Assembly: GCF_024832785.1 (NCBI RefSeq)
Contig: NZ_CP116615.1
Span: 3,906,001 to 3,970,000, forward strand
Reading direction: 5' to 3'
DNA length: 64,000 nt
Source: Fontisphaera persica
Lineage (GTDB): Bacteria; Verrucomicrobiota; Verrucomicrobiia; Limisphaerales; Fontisphaeraceae
Part shown: positions 30,527 through 38,647 of the stretch, piece after piece
How the letters are laid out: each line of letters opens with the position of its first letter
Position numbering within the stretch: position 1 is the stretch's first letter
Notes under the pieces: generated by a model
Database searches by the model: none
What the model was told of the DNA's origin: nothing
The model's input: the letters and a program-made list of their open reading frames with translations, nothing else
Position numbers and translations under genes: made by a program

Positions 30527-32662
30527 ATGGAAAAGCTCTTCATCATTATGCGCGCCCGATATTGGTTTTTGTTGTCGTGTCTGGGAGTGGCCCTGGGTTT
30601 TTTCAGTGCCTGCCGGCAAGGGCCGTCCCAGAAGGCTGCCCGCGCCCCGCAGCCGGGGCCGGGGGTGATTTTTGTGGCGCCCAGCGGCCATGACACGGCC
30701 AACGGCGCCTACCCCATCGTCAAAGGCAAGGACGGTCCGGTGGCCTCGCTTGAGCGCGCCCTTGAACTGGCCCGGCAGGTGCGCGCCACCAATGCCAGCC
30801 TGCCGCTCAAGATTTACCTGGCCGCCGGCACGTACCGGCTGACGCGCCCCCTGGTGCTCAAGGCGGGCGACCACCACCTTGAATTCGCCGCCATGCCTGG
30901 CGCGGTGGTCGTCCTGAGCGGGGGCCGCCCTCTCACGGGCTGGCAGGCGGTGACCCGCGAAGGCAAGAATCTCTGGATGCTGGAATTGCCCGAGGTGCGG
31001 GAGGGGAAATGGTACTTCCGCCAGCTCTGGGCCGGCGAGCAGCGGCTGGTGCGCGCGCGGCATCCCAACCAGGGTTATTTTGAAATCGCCGCCGTGCCGG
31101 ACGCCAAACCCGAGACAGAATGGACGGTGGGGCAGGCGCGTTTCCGCGTCAAACCCGGTGAAATCCAGGACTGGCCCACGCTGAAGGAGGGCGAGGTGCG
31201 GGCCATGACGCGCTGGGTGGAATCGCATCTGCCGGTGCGGGCCTTTGACGCGGCCCAGCACGAGCTGAGCTTCACCAAGAACAGCGTGTTCAAACTGGAT
31301 CCCGGCGACCAGTACTACCTGGAAAACACTTTTGAAACGCTGGATCAACCCGGCGAGTGGTATTTGGAAAAAGCGAGCGGCCGTTTGTACTACTGGCCGC
31401 GCGCGGGCGAGTCGCGGGACACCTTCACCGTGGTGGCCCCCGTGTTGCAGCAACTGGTGCGGATGGAGGGCGCCTCCAATCAACCCATTGCGCAGGTGGC
31501 CTTTCGCGGGCTGACTTTTGCGCACACGGAATGGTATTTCCCCCAGGGCTACGATACGGGCCGCGAGAAGGTGGAAATCTGGCCGCCGCCCAAGGCGAGC
31601 GTTGGCGGTTTTGCGCAGGCGGCGGTGGGCGTGAGCGGCGCGGTGTGGGGGCAGCATGTGCACCAGGCGGTGTTTGAGCAATGCCGCTTTGCGCATCTGG
31701 GCGGTTACGCGCTGGAGCTGGCGCGCGGCTGCCAGGAGAACGTGGTGCGGCGATGTGAGATGGCCGACCTGGGCGCTGGCGGCGTGAAGCTGGGCGAAAC
31801 TGCCCTGCGCACTGCCGAGGCCGATATGACGCGGAACAATGAAATAGCCGACTGCCACATCCATGACGGCGGCCAGATATTTCACAGTGCCATCGGCATC
31901 TGGCTGGGGCAGACGCCCGGCAACCGCATCGTGCACAATCACATTCACGATTTTTATTACACGGGCATCAGCATCGGGTGGACATGGGGCTACAGCCGGG
32001 CGCTGGCCACCAACAACCTGGTGGAGTACAATCATGTTCATCACATCGGCAAAAAGAGCCATGGGGACGGCCCGATTTTGAGCGACATGGGCGGGATTTA
32101 CACCTTGGGGCTGCACGAGGGCACGGTCATCCGCAACAATCTCTGGCATGATTGTTACGGGCGCCGTTACGGCGGCTGGGGCATATATTTCGATGAGGGG
32201 ACCACGCGCATTCTGGCGGAAAACAACCTGGTGTACGGCACCACGCACGGGGGCTTTCATCAACATTATGGGCGCGATAATGTGGTGCGGAACAACATTT
32301 TTGCCTTTGCGCGGGACCACCAAATCCAGCGCTCGCGCAACGAGCCGCACTTGAGTTTCACTTTTGCCCACAACCTCGTATTGTGGAAGGAAGGCGTGGC
32401 GCTGGGTGGCACCTGGGCGGGCGGCCCCACCAATTTCCTCATGGTCTCCAACCTTTACTGGCGCGTGGACGGCGGCGAGATTCGCTTTGGCAAGCAGACC
32501 TTGAGCGAGTGGCAGCAGCGCGGACAGGACCAGGGCAGCCTGGTGGCGGACCCGCTGTTTGTGGAGCCGACCCAGGGCAATTTCACACTGAAACCGGGGT
32601 CGCCCGCCGCCCGGGTGGGTTTCCAGCCGTTTGATTTGAGCAAGGTGGGGCCAAGAAAGTAG
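30527..32662 (+). CDS. Right-handed beta-helix lipoprotein, possibly GH141/GH120-like
   Basis: 711 residues. The lipobox FSAC at 26-29 makes this a probable lipoprotein. An N-terminal pectate-lyase-like edge (VIFVAPSGHDTANGAY, KIYLAAGTYRLTRPL) is followed by a beta-sandwich insertion (WYLEKASGRLYYWPRAGE) and a parallel beta-helix with histidine/asparagine-rich turns (NRIVHNHIHDFYYTGISIG, NNLVEYNHVHHIGK, GRDNVVRNNIFAF). This architecture occurs in several glycosidase families including GH141 and GH120; which one applies cannot be told by eye. It starts 54 nt after the fibre-like gene. ATG 30548 is an alternative start. No Shine-Dalgarno. Confidence 0.8.
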   Translation: MEKLFIIMRARYWFLLSCLGVALGFFSACRQGPSQKAARAPQPGPGVIFVAPSGHDTANGAYPIVKGKDGPVASLERALELARQVRATNASLPLKIYLAAGTYRLTRPLVLKAGDHHLEFAAMPGAVVVLSGGRPLTGWQAVTREGKNLWMLELPEVREGKWYFRQLWAGEQRLVRARHPNQGYFEIAAVPDAKPETEWTVGQARFRVKPGEIQDWPTLKEGEVRAMTRWVESHLPVRAFDAAQHELSFTKNSVFKLDPGDQYYLENTFETLDQPGEWYLEKASGRLYYWPRAGESRDTFTVVAPVLQQLVRMEGASNQPIAQVAFRGLTFAHTEWYFPQGYDTGREKVEIWPPPKASVGGFAQAAVGVSGAVWGQHVHQAVFEQCRFAHLGGYALELARGCQENVVRRCEMADLGAGGVKLGETALRTAEADMTRNNEIADCHIHDGGQIFHSAIGIWLGQTPGNRIVHNHIHDFYYTGISIGWTWGYSRALATNNLVEYNHVHHIGKKSHGDGPILSDMGGIYTLGLHEGTVIRNNLWHDCYGRRYGGWGIYFDEGTTRILAENNLVYGTTHGGFHQHYGRDNVVRNNIFAFARDHQIQRSRNEPHLSFTFAHNLVLWKEGVALGGTWAGGPTNFLMVSNLYWRVDGGEIRFGKQTLSEWQQRGQDQGSLVADPLFVEPTQGNFTLKPGSPAARVGFQPFDLSKVGPRK

Positions 32663-32808
32663 AAGCCGCAGATGGTGGTCCAGCGCCCAAGCGAGGCCCC
32701 TGCCCGCTGGCCCGGGCCTTCTTTGGCATTGCCTTGGCGGGGCAAAGTCTTTTAGGTTGAGGCCGCGCGCCGAAGCCAGCTCTTGGTTTGTTGCGGCGTT
32801 TTACCGAG

Positions 32809-33585
32809 ATGAAAGTGGTCATTTTGTGCGGTGGACTAGGGACGCGTTTGCGCGAGGAAACGGAGTTCCGGCCCAAGCCGATGGTGCCCATCGGCGGGCG
32901 CCCTATTTTGTGGCATATCATGAAAATCTACGCCCAGCACGGGCACAAGGAGTTCATCCTGTGCCTGGGCTACAAGGGTGAGATTATCAAGGATTATTTC
33001 CGCAATTACCAGTGGAACACCAGCGATGTGACTCTGCGGCTGGGTCGCGTGCCGGAAATCCGCTACCACACCCAGCACGATGAGGAGGATTGGACGGTGA
33101 CACTGGTGGACACGGGACTGGAGACCCAGACTGGCGGCCGGTTGCGGCGGGTCATGCCGTACATTGACAGTGACACGTTTCTGATGACCTACGGCGATGG
33201 CCTGACCAACAGCAACATCAACGAGACCATCCGCTTTCATGAGCAGCACGGCGCCATTGCCACGCTGACCGCCGTGCAGCCGTCCGGCCGTTTTGGCCGG
33301 CTGGCCCTCGAGGGCGACAAAATCGTGCTGTTTCACGAAAAGCCTGAAAAGGAAAGCGGCTTCATCAGCGGCGGATTTTTTGTGTTCAACCGCGCCATTG
33401 AAAAGTACCTGGGCGAGGATGACTCCTGCATCCTCGAGCACGAGCCGTTTCAGCGACTGGCGGCCGAGGGGCAGTTGCGGGCCTACCTGCACACCGGTTT
33501 CTGGCAGTGCATGGATACCTTCCGCGAGGCTGAGCTGCTGAACAAAATGTGGAAAACCGGCCAGGCGCCATGGAAAATCTGGTAG
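32809..33585 (+). CDS. rfbF: Glucose-1-phosphate cytidylyltransferase
   Basis: 258 residues. Makes CDP-glucose from CTP and glucose-1-phosphate, the entry step to CDP-linked deoxysugars. Nucleotidyltransferase signature MKVVILCGGLGTRLREET with FRPKPMVPIGG right after it, then the family motif YKGEIIKDYFRNY and TYGDGL. Length is normal for RfbF/DdhA. The start is fixed by the signature; an in-frame TTG 21 nt upstream is rejected. First gene of a five-gene cassette; the next gene begins 2 nt after its stop. Confidence 0.95.
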   Translation: MKVVILCGGLGTRLREETEFRPKPMVPIGGRPILWHIMKIYAQHGHKEFILCLGYKGEIIKDYFRNYQWNTSDVTLRLGRVPEIRYHTQHDEEDWTVTLVDTGLETQTGGRLRRVMPYIDSDTFLMTYGDGLTNSNINETIRFHEQHGAIATLTAVQPSGRFGRLALEGDKIVLFHEKPEKESGFISGGFFVFNRAIEKYLGEDDSCILEHEPFQRLAAEGQLRAYLHTGFWQCMDTFREAELLNKMWKTGQAPWKIW

Positions 33586-33587
33586 GC

Positions 33588-34688
33588 ATGTTTCAGGGAT
33601 TTTATGCGGGCCGCCGCGTGTTGGTGACGGGCCACACCGGTTTCAAAGGGGCGTGGCTGTGCCTCTGGCTCCGCGCGTTGGGGGCCCGGGTGTCGGGTTT
33701 CAGCCTGCCGCCGCCCACCCAGCCCAGTTTGTACGAGCTGCTGGACCCCGCCGAGTTTGAACAGGAGCGCCTGGCCGATGTGCGCAATTTTGAGGCCCTG
33801 GCCCAGACCCTCCGCGAGACCCGGCCAGACATTGTGTTCCATCTGGCCGCCCAGGCGCTGGTGCGGCGCTCCTATCGCGAGCCGCTGGAAACGTTCAGCA
33901 TCAACGCCCTGGGGACCGCCCACCTGCTGGAAGCGCTGCGCCAGATGGAGTCACCCGCCGCCGTGGTGGTGGTGACCAGCGACAAGTGCTACGACAATCA
34001 AGGTTGGGATTATGCTTATCGCGAAGGGGACCCGCTGGGCGGCCACGATGTTTACAGCATGAGCAAGGGCGCCGCCGAGCTGGTCACCCAGGCCTGGCGC
34101 CGCTCGTTTTTTGAGCCGCATCCGGCCCTCGGCCCCGTGGCCAGCGCGCGGGCGGGCAATGTCATTGGCGGCGGCGATTACGCGGAAGACCGGCTCATTC
34201 CCGATTGTGTGCGCGCCCTGTTGCAGCAGCGCGCGATTGGCATCCGCAATCCCGCGGCCACGCGGCCCTGGCAGCATGTGTTGGACTGCCTGAGCGGTTA
34301 TTTGTGGCTGGGAGCCCGGCTGGCCACTGCCGGCCGGCCCAACCCGCTGGCTACAGCCTTCAACTTTGGCCCGGGTCCGCTGGGGAATGTGCCCGTGCAA
34401 AAGGTGGTGGAGCTGTTTTTGCAACATTGGCCGGGCCAGTGGCAGCGTTTGCAGGAAACGGCCCCGCCCAAGGAGGCGCCGCTGCTGAATCTGGCCATAG
34501 ACAAGGCCGTGCGCCTGCTGGAATGGCAGCCGGTGTGGGGCTTGGGCGAGGCGGTGGCGCACACCGCCCGCTGGTATTACGAGCGGCACGTGGTGAAAAA
34601 TGCCGACATGGCCGCCTGGAGCCGCCAGCAGATTGAGCAATACTGCGCCGACGCGGCCGCCCGCGGCGCGGTTTGGACACGCTCATGA
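33588..34688 (+). CDS. rfbG: CDP-glucose 4,6-dehydratase
   Basis: 366 residues, extended short-chain dehydrogenase. Converts CDP-glucose to CDP-4-keto-6-deoxyglucose using bound NAD. Rossmann motif VLVTGHTGFKGAWLCLWL, the catalytic YxxxK as YSMSKGAAEL, and SARAGNVIGGGDYAEDRLIPD typical of this branch. Start 33588 (MFQGFYAGRRVLVTG) fits the family best; ATG 33570, overlapping rfbF, is an alternative. Its stop overlaps the next start as ATGA. Confidence 0.95.
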   Translation: MFQGFYAGRRVLVTGHTGFKGAWLCLWLRALGARVSGFSLPPPTQPSLYELLDPAEFEQERLADVRNFEALAQTLRETRPDIVFHLAAQALVRRSYREPLETFSINALGTAHLLEALRQMESPAAVVVVTSDKCYDNQGWDYAYREGDPLGGHDVYSMSKGAAELVTQAWRRSFFEPHPALGPVASARAGNVIGGGDYAEDRLIPDCVRALLQQRAIGIRNPAATRPWQHVLDCLSGYLWLGARLATAGRPNPLATAFNFGPGPLGNVPVQKVVELFLQHWPGQWQRLQETAPPKEAPLLNLAIDKAVRLLEWQPVWGLGEAVAHTARWYYERHVVKNADMAAWSRQQIEQYCADAAARGAVWTRS

Positions 34689-35923
34689 GCCACCCGTTGC
34701 CAGATTTCCGTTGCCGCTCCTGCGGGGCCGCCGGGGCGCGGCTGATTCTGGATTTGGGCACGCAGCCGCTGGCCAACAATCTCTTGCGCGAGGAAGATCT
34801 GGCCCGGCCGGAGCCGCGGTTTCCGCTGCGCCTGGTGGTGTGCCCGGCCTGCTGGCTTTTGCAGATTGCCGATGACGTGCCGCCCGTGCAGCTTTTCAGC
34901 GAGTATCTGTATTTCTCCTCGTTCTCGGACACCATGCTGCGGCACGCGCAGTCGGCGGCGGAGCGGTACTGCCGCGAGTTTCAATTGGGGCCGCAGAACC
35001 TGGTGATTGAAATTGCCAGCAATGACGGGTACCTGCTGAAAAACTTTGTGGCGGCCGGCGTTCCGTGCCTGGGCATTGAACCCGCCGCCAACATTGCCCG
35101 CGTGGCTGTGGAAAAAGGCATTCCTACGCTGGTGGAGTTTTTCGGCCTGGCCCTCGCCCGGCGGCTGGCGCAGGAAGGGCGGCAGGCGGATGTGATTTTG
35201 GGCAACAACGTGTTTGCCCACGCGCCGGACACCAATGATTTTGTGGCCGGCCTGAAGCACCTGCTCAAGCCGGGGGGGCGCGTGATATTGGAGTTTCCCT
35301 ACGGGGTGGAATTTCTGCAAAACACTGAATTTGACACCATCTACCACGAGCACGTGTATTACTTCACACTGACCGCCCTGCAGCCGTTGTTTGCGCGGCA
35401 CGGTCTGAAGATGGTGGACGTGGAGCGACTGCCGATTCACGGCGGCTCGCTGCGCTTGTTTGCGGCCCATGCGGGGAGTCTGCGTCCGGCGCCGTCCGTG
35501 GCTGCTCGGCTGGAGGAGGAAGCGCGGCTGGGGCTGACCACGCTGGCGCCGTACGAGGCTTTTGCCGCGCGCGTGCGCCGGCTGAAAGAAGAGCTGACGG
35601 CGTTGCTGGCGCGCCTCAAGGCCGAAGGCCGCACCGTGGCGGCCTATGGCGCCTCGGCCAAGGGCAGCACGCTGCTGAATTATTTCGGACTGGGCCGCGA
35701 ACACCTGGATTTCATTGCCGATCGCAGCACGTACAAGCAGGGCCGGCTCAGCCCCGGCCTGCACCTGCCCATTGTGCCGCCGGAGGAGCTGTTGCGCCGG
35801 CGGCCGGATTACACGCTGCTGCTGACCTGGAATTTTGCCGAGGAAATCCTGCAGCAACAGGCCGCCTACCGCGCCGCCGGCGGCAGGTTCATCCTTCCCA
35901 TCCCCGAGGTGCGCATCGTCTGA
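34685..35923 (+). CDS. NDP-hexose C-methyltransferase (TylC3/NovU type)
   Basis: 412 residues. N-terminal zinc site with Cys10, Cys13, Cys53 and Cys56 (CRSCG, CPACW), central SAM-binding fold (VIEIASNDGYLLKNF), catalytic-region motif YHEHVYYFTL, and a C-terminal domain (AAYGASAKGSTLLNYFG) as in sugar C-methyltransferases that act next to a 4-keto group. Likely transfers a methyl to C3 (or C5) of CDP-4-keto-6-deoxyglucose or its derivative. Translationally coupled to rfbG through ATGA. Regiochemistry is inferred from family and context only. Confidence 0.9.
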   Translation: MSHPLPDFRCRSCGAAGARLILDLGTQPLANNLLREEDLARPEPRFPLRLVVCPACWLLQIADDVPPVQLFSEYLYFSSFSDTMLRHAQSAAERYCREFQLGPQNLVIEIASNDGYLLKNFVAAGVPCLGIEPAANIARVAVEKGIPTLVEFFGLALARRLAQEGRQADVILGNNVFAHAPDTNDFVAGLKHLLKPGGRVILEFPYGVEFLQNTEFDTIYHEHVYYFTLTALQPLFARHGLKMVDVERLPIHGGSLRLFAAHAGSLRPAPSVAARLEEEARLGLTTLAPYEAFAARVRRLKEELTALLARLKAEGRTVAAYGASAKGSTLLNYFGLGREHLDFIADRSTYKQGRLSPGLHLPIVPPEELLRRRPDYTLLLTWNFAEEILQQQAAYRAAGGRFILPIPEVRIV

Positions 35924-35932
35924 CCTGCCCGC

Positions 35933-36469
35933 ATGATTTTCACGCCCGCCCAACTGCCCGGCCTGTGGGTGATTGACCTGGAAAAACGCGAGGACGAACG
36001 CGGCTTTTTGGCGCGCACCTATTGCGAGCGCGAGTTTGCCGCGCATGGCCTGAACACGCGCTGGCCACAATGCAATCTCACCCTCACCCGCCGCCGCGGC
36101 TGCCTGCGCGGGCTGCATTTCCAGGCCGAGCCGCATCCGGAAATCAAGCTCATCCGCTGCGCGGTCGGGGCCATTTTTGATGTGCTGGTGGATGTGCGCC
36201 GTGGCTCGCCCACCTTCGGCGAGTGGCAGGCCTTCGAGCTGACGGCCGCCAGCGGGCGCATGTTGTATGTGCCCGGCGGCTTTGCCCACGGCTTTCAATG
36301 TTTGACGGACCATTGCGAGGTTTTCTATCAGATGTCCGAATTTTATTACCCCGAGCTGGCGCGTGGCGTGCGCTGGGATGACCCGCAACTGGCCATTCCG
36401 TGGCCTGTGCCGGACCCCGTTTTGAGCGAGCGGGACCGCCAGTGGCCGCGCCTGAGTGAACTGCCATGA
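35933..36469 (+). CDS. rfbC: NDP-4-keto-6-deoxyhexose 3,5-epimerase (RmlC/RfbC family)
   Basis: 178-residue cupin-fold epimerase, normal family length. Catalytic His in CLRGLHFQ, the ALDVRRGSPTFG-like segment (VLVDVRRGSPTFGEW), and YVPGGFAHGFQ. Inverts C3 and/or C5 of the 4-keto sugar. In this cassette it should act on the CDP-linked, possibly C-methylated intermediate rather than the dTDP sugar, since the neighbours are CDP-specific; that is inference. The stop overlaps the next start as ATGA. Confidence 0.9.
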   Translation: MIFTPAQLPGLWVIDLEKREDERGFLARTYCEREFAAHGLNTRWPQCNLTLTRRRGCLRGLHFQAEPHPEIKLIRCAVGAIFDVLVDVRRGSPTFGEWQAFELTAASGRMLYVPGGFAHGFQCLTDHCEVFYQMSEFYYPELARGVRWDDPQLAIPWPVPDPVLSERDRQWPRLSELP

Positions 36470-37374
36470 ACCTGCTGCTCACGGGGCCGACGGGATTCAT
36501 TGGGCGGGCCGTGTTGCGGCGGGCGCTGGCGCGGGGCCATGCCGTCACGGCCCTGCTGCTGCCGGGGGAGCATCTGCCGCCGGATTTGCCGCATCCGGAG
36601 CGCCTGCGCGTGTGCCCGGGCACGCTGGCCGCGCCGCCATGGGCCGAGCTGGGGGCGGAGCCGCTGGAAGCCTGCCTGCACACGGCGTGGGTCACCACCC
36701 CCGGCGTTTATCTGGAATCACCGGACAACGAGCTGTTCCTTGAATGGAGCCGGTCTTTTGCCCGTGATTTTTTCGCGCGCGGCGGCCGTTTTTTCATGGG
36801 GCTGGGCAGTTGCGCGGAATATCGGCCGGCACGGCAGCCCCTGGCCGAGACCACCGCCACGCTCAATGATTCCACCCGCTATGCCCGCTGCAAAAATCAA
36901 CTGCGGCTGGAGCTGGCAGAAATGGCGCGCGAGTTTTCCGTCACCGTCTGCTGGGGCCGCGTGTTTTATCCCTTTGGCGTGGGGGAACATCCGGAGCGGC
37001 TGTGCAGCGCGTTAATCCGCAAACTGGCCCGCAGCGAGCCGGTGACCTTGAAAACACCGCAGAGCACGAAGGATTACATTTACCTTGATGACCTGGCACT
37101 GGGGATTTTGCTGGCCCTGGAGCAACGCTGCTCCGGCCCGCTCAACCTGGGCACCGGCCGCGGCGTCACCGTGCGCCAGATGGCGGAGACCATTGCGGCG
37201 TTGCTGGGAAAAACCGGGCTGGTCAGCGACGCGGTGGAAGTGACCGCCGACCCGCTGGATTACATGGTGGCCGACGCGACGCGCCTGCGGGCGTTGGGCT
37301 GGCGTGAGGAAGTGGGTTTGGAGGAGGGCCTGCGGCGGCTGTGCCGTCATCTTAGTGCCCAGGATGGCCGGTAA
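36466..37374 (+). CDS. NAD-dependent epimerase/dehydratase, likely 4-ketoreductase
   Basis: 302-residue extended SDR. Rossmann motif LLLTGPTGFIGRAVL, Ser in GLGSCAEY, YxxxK as YARCK, and the sugar-SDR motifs VFYPFG and DYIYLDDLA. As last gene of a cassette that would leave a 4-keto group, it is best read as the C4 reductase that completes the deoxysugar. Coupled by ATGA to the epimerase. Sugar stereochemistry cannot be predicted. Confidence 0.88.
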   Translation: MNLLLTGPTGFIGRAVLRRALARGHAVTALLLPGEHLPPDLPHPERLRVCPGTLAAPPWAELGAEPLEACLHTAWVTTPGVYLESPDNELFLEWSRSFARDFFARGGRFFMGLGSCAEYRPARQPLAETTATLNDSTRYARCKNQLRLELAEMAREFSVTVCWGRVFYPFGVGEHPERLCSALIRKLARSEPVTLKTPQSTKDYIYLDDLALGILLALEQRCSGPLNLGTGRGVTVRQMAETIAALLGKTGLVSDAVEVTADPLDYMVADATRLRALGWREEVGLEEGLRRLCRHLSAQDGR

Positions 37375-37385
37375 GGCCGGCGAGA

Positions 37386-37425
37386 CGCAGGCCAAGTCCC
37401 GTGTTGCGGGACGAGGACGCCTGCG
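37386..37425. terminator. Two-tier hairpin between convergent genes
   Basis: CGCAGGC (37386-37392) pairs with GCCTGCG (37419-37425), and inside it GTCCCG pairs with CGGGAC (37396-37412). It lies between the deoxysugar cassette and the convergent regulator. No T-tract on either side, so it may be a processing or transcript-end structure rather than a classic terminator. Confidence 0.35.
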
Positions 37426-37516
37426 CTACCGGAGTGTCTTGGGCAGGCAGTAGATGAATGGTTGACGCGGGAGAGGGGCGAGGGTTTGTTCGCTGGCCGC
37501 GGACGGGATTGCCCGC

Positions 37517-38143
37517 TCAATCCACCAGCCGCTCTTCGATGGCAAAGCGCATCAGCTCGGCATTGGTCCTCATGCGCAGTTTGGCCAGGAGCCGCACACG
37601 GTAGGTGCTCACGGTTTTGACGCTGAGCGAGAGCAGGCCGGCAATTTCCTTGACGGTGCGGCCGCTGCCGATGAGCCGCAGGACTTCCATCTCCCGGTCG
37701 CTCAATCGTTCGAGGGCGGATTTGGCCTGGCGGCGGCCGCGCATTTCATCGGCCAGTTTTTCGGCCAGGGCAGGGCTGATGAAAGTGCGCCCGCCAAGGA
37801 TGCGCTCGACGGCCAGGAGAAACTGCTCGGGGGCGGAGTCTTTGCTCAGGTAGCCGGCGGCGCCGGCCTTGAGGGCGCGCAGCGCATATTGGTCTTCGGA
37901 GTGGACGCTGATGACCAGGGTGGGGGTCTTGATGTTCGCCGATTTCATTTCCTTGAGCACGTCCAGACCGGAGCGGCCCGGCATGTTGATGTCCAGCACC
38001 AGCAAATCCCACGGCTGGCTGCGCAAGGACGCCAGCGTTTCCGGCACGGTGGAGGCTTCGCCGAACTCGGCGGTCGGGAAGGCATCGGCGAGGATTTGGC
38101 GCAGCCCGCGCCGGACGAGGGAATGGTCGTCGGCAATCAGCAT
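37517..38143 (-). CDS. NarL/FixJ-type response regulator (orphan)
   Basis: 208 residues from ATG 38143. Receiver with ADDH near the N-terminus, phospho-acceptor Asp51 (LLVLDINMPGRSG), SVHSE and YLSKDSA; LuxR helix-turn-helix LSDREMEVLRLIGSGRTVKEIA and LSLSVKTVSTYRVRL. No kinase lies next to it. The frame is open to a TTG at 38215, so the N-terminus is uncertain by up to 24 residues; MLIADDH fits the usual receiver start. It reads away from a structured intergenic island that may contain its control region. Confidence 0.9.
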   Translation of the reverse strand: MLIADDHSLVRRGLRQILADAFPTAEFGEASTVPETLASLRSQPWDLLVLDINMPGRSGLDVLKEMKSANIKTPTLVISVHSEDQYALRALKAGAAGYLSKDSAPEQFLLAVERILGGRTFISPALAEKLADEMRGRRQAKSALERLSDREMEVLRLIGSGRTVKEIAGLLSLSVKTVSTYRVRLLAKLRMRTNAELMRFAIEERLVD

Positions 38144-38223
38144 GCGCAAAGCATGCGGTTGTCCGCTTCTGGCGTGGGTCAAGCCATGTGTATGACTTTG
38201 CACTTTCACAATCAACCTCGCCT

Positions 38224-38278
38224 CTCAAACACTCTCTGGGGTGCCCTGGAGAAAAGGCCTTAAGGCTAAGTGTTTGAG
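38224..38278. repeat. Inverted repeat upstream of the orphan regulator
   Basis: CTCAAACACT at 38224-38233 is a perfect inverted copy of AGTGTTTGAG at 38269-38278. Between the arms lies a 10-bp palindrome GCCTTAAGGC (38257-38266). About 80 bp upstream of the regulator start on the minus strand, so it may be an operator or a leader hairpin. Confidence 0.55.
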
Positions 38279-38463
38279 AAGACCTTAGGCCAATGACCGT
38301 ACATCAATATAACAGCTGGAGCCTACCATAGCCAGCAATTAAGGGGCTGCCTATTCATCCTTGCGCCGACAAGGTCGAGAGCAGGGTAGGACTAAGGCCG
38401 ACATGATTTTCGGATTCCTGCTGCATGGCATTTTAATTCTTAAGAAGGTTAAAGTAATCGTGC

Positions 38464-38590
38464 GTTCGGGAGCGGTGTTCCCGTCTGCACGTGACGCTGC
38501 TGCGCACCCCACGCCTCGAGCTGGCCAGAGGCAAGCGTGGCACTTAAAGCGTTACGACGAGACGGGAACCCTCGCTCCCGAACCTTTTTT
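38464..38590 (+). ncRNA. Candidate structured RNA or palindromic element with T-tract
   Basis: GTTCGGGAGCG-x-TTCCCGTCT at 38464-38486 is a near-perfect inverted copy of 38560-38583. Nested inside, CGTGACGCT (38490-38498) pairs with AGCGTTACG (38548-38556, one G-U), and CCACGC (38509-38514) pairs with GCGTGG (38535-38540). The whole element ends in CTTTTTT (38584-38590), which on the plus strand looks like a factor-independent terminator. An AT-rich stretch lies just upstream (TAAAGT at 38450) but without a clear -35. It could equally be a small palindromic mobile repeat; a single copy is seen in this window. Confidence 0.5.
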
Positions 38591-38612
38591 GTGCCGGCGT
38601 CATGGCCGGCAC
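38591..38612. repeat. Perfect 8-bp hairpin next to the structured element
   Basis: GTGCCGGC (38591-38598) and GCCGGCAC (38605-38612) with a 6-nt loop, directly after the T-tract. On the minus strand it would follow the terminase gene by 36 bp, but there it is followed by As rather than Ts. Confidence 0.5.
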
Positions 38613-38647
38613 CGGGAGCCGATTGCCGGAGACTGGTTCCCGCCGGC

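Larger units (their letters stand above)
38216..38647. other. Structured intergenic island
   Basis: About 430 bp between the orphan regulator and the 3' end of the terminase gene, with no credible ORF. It contains the 38224-38278 inverted repeat, the nested element at 38464-38590 and the hairpin at 38591-38612. Parts of the interval (38290-38460) are clearly less GC-rich than the surroundings. Confidence 0.6.
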
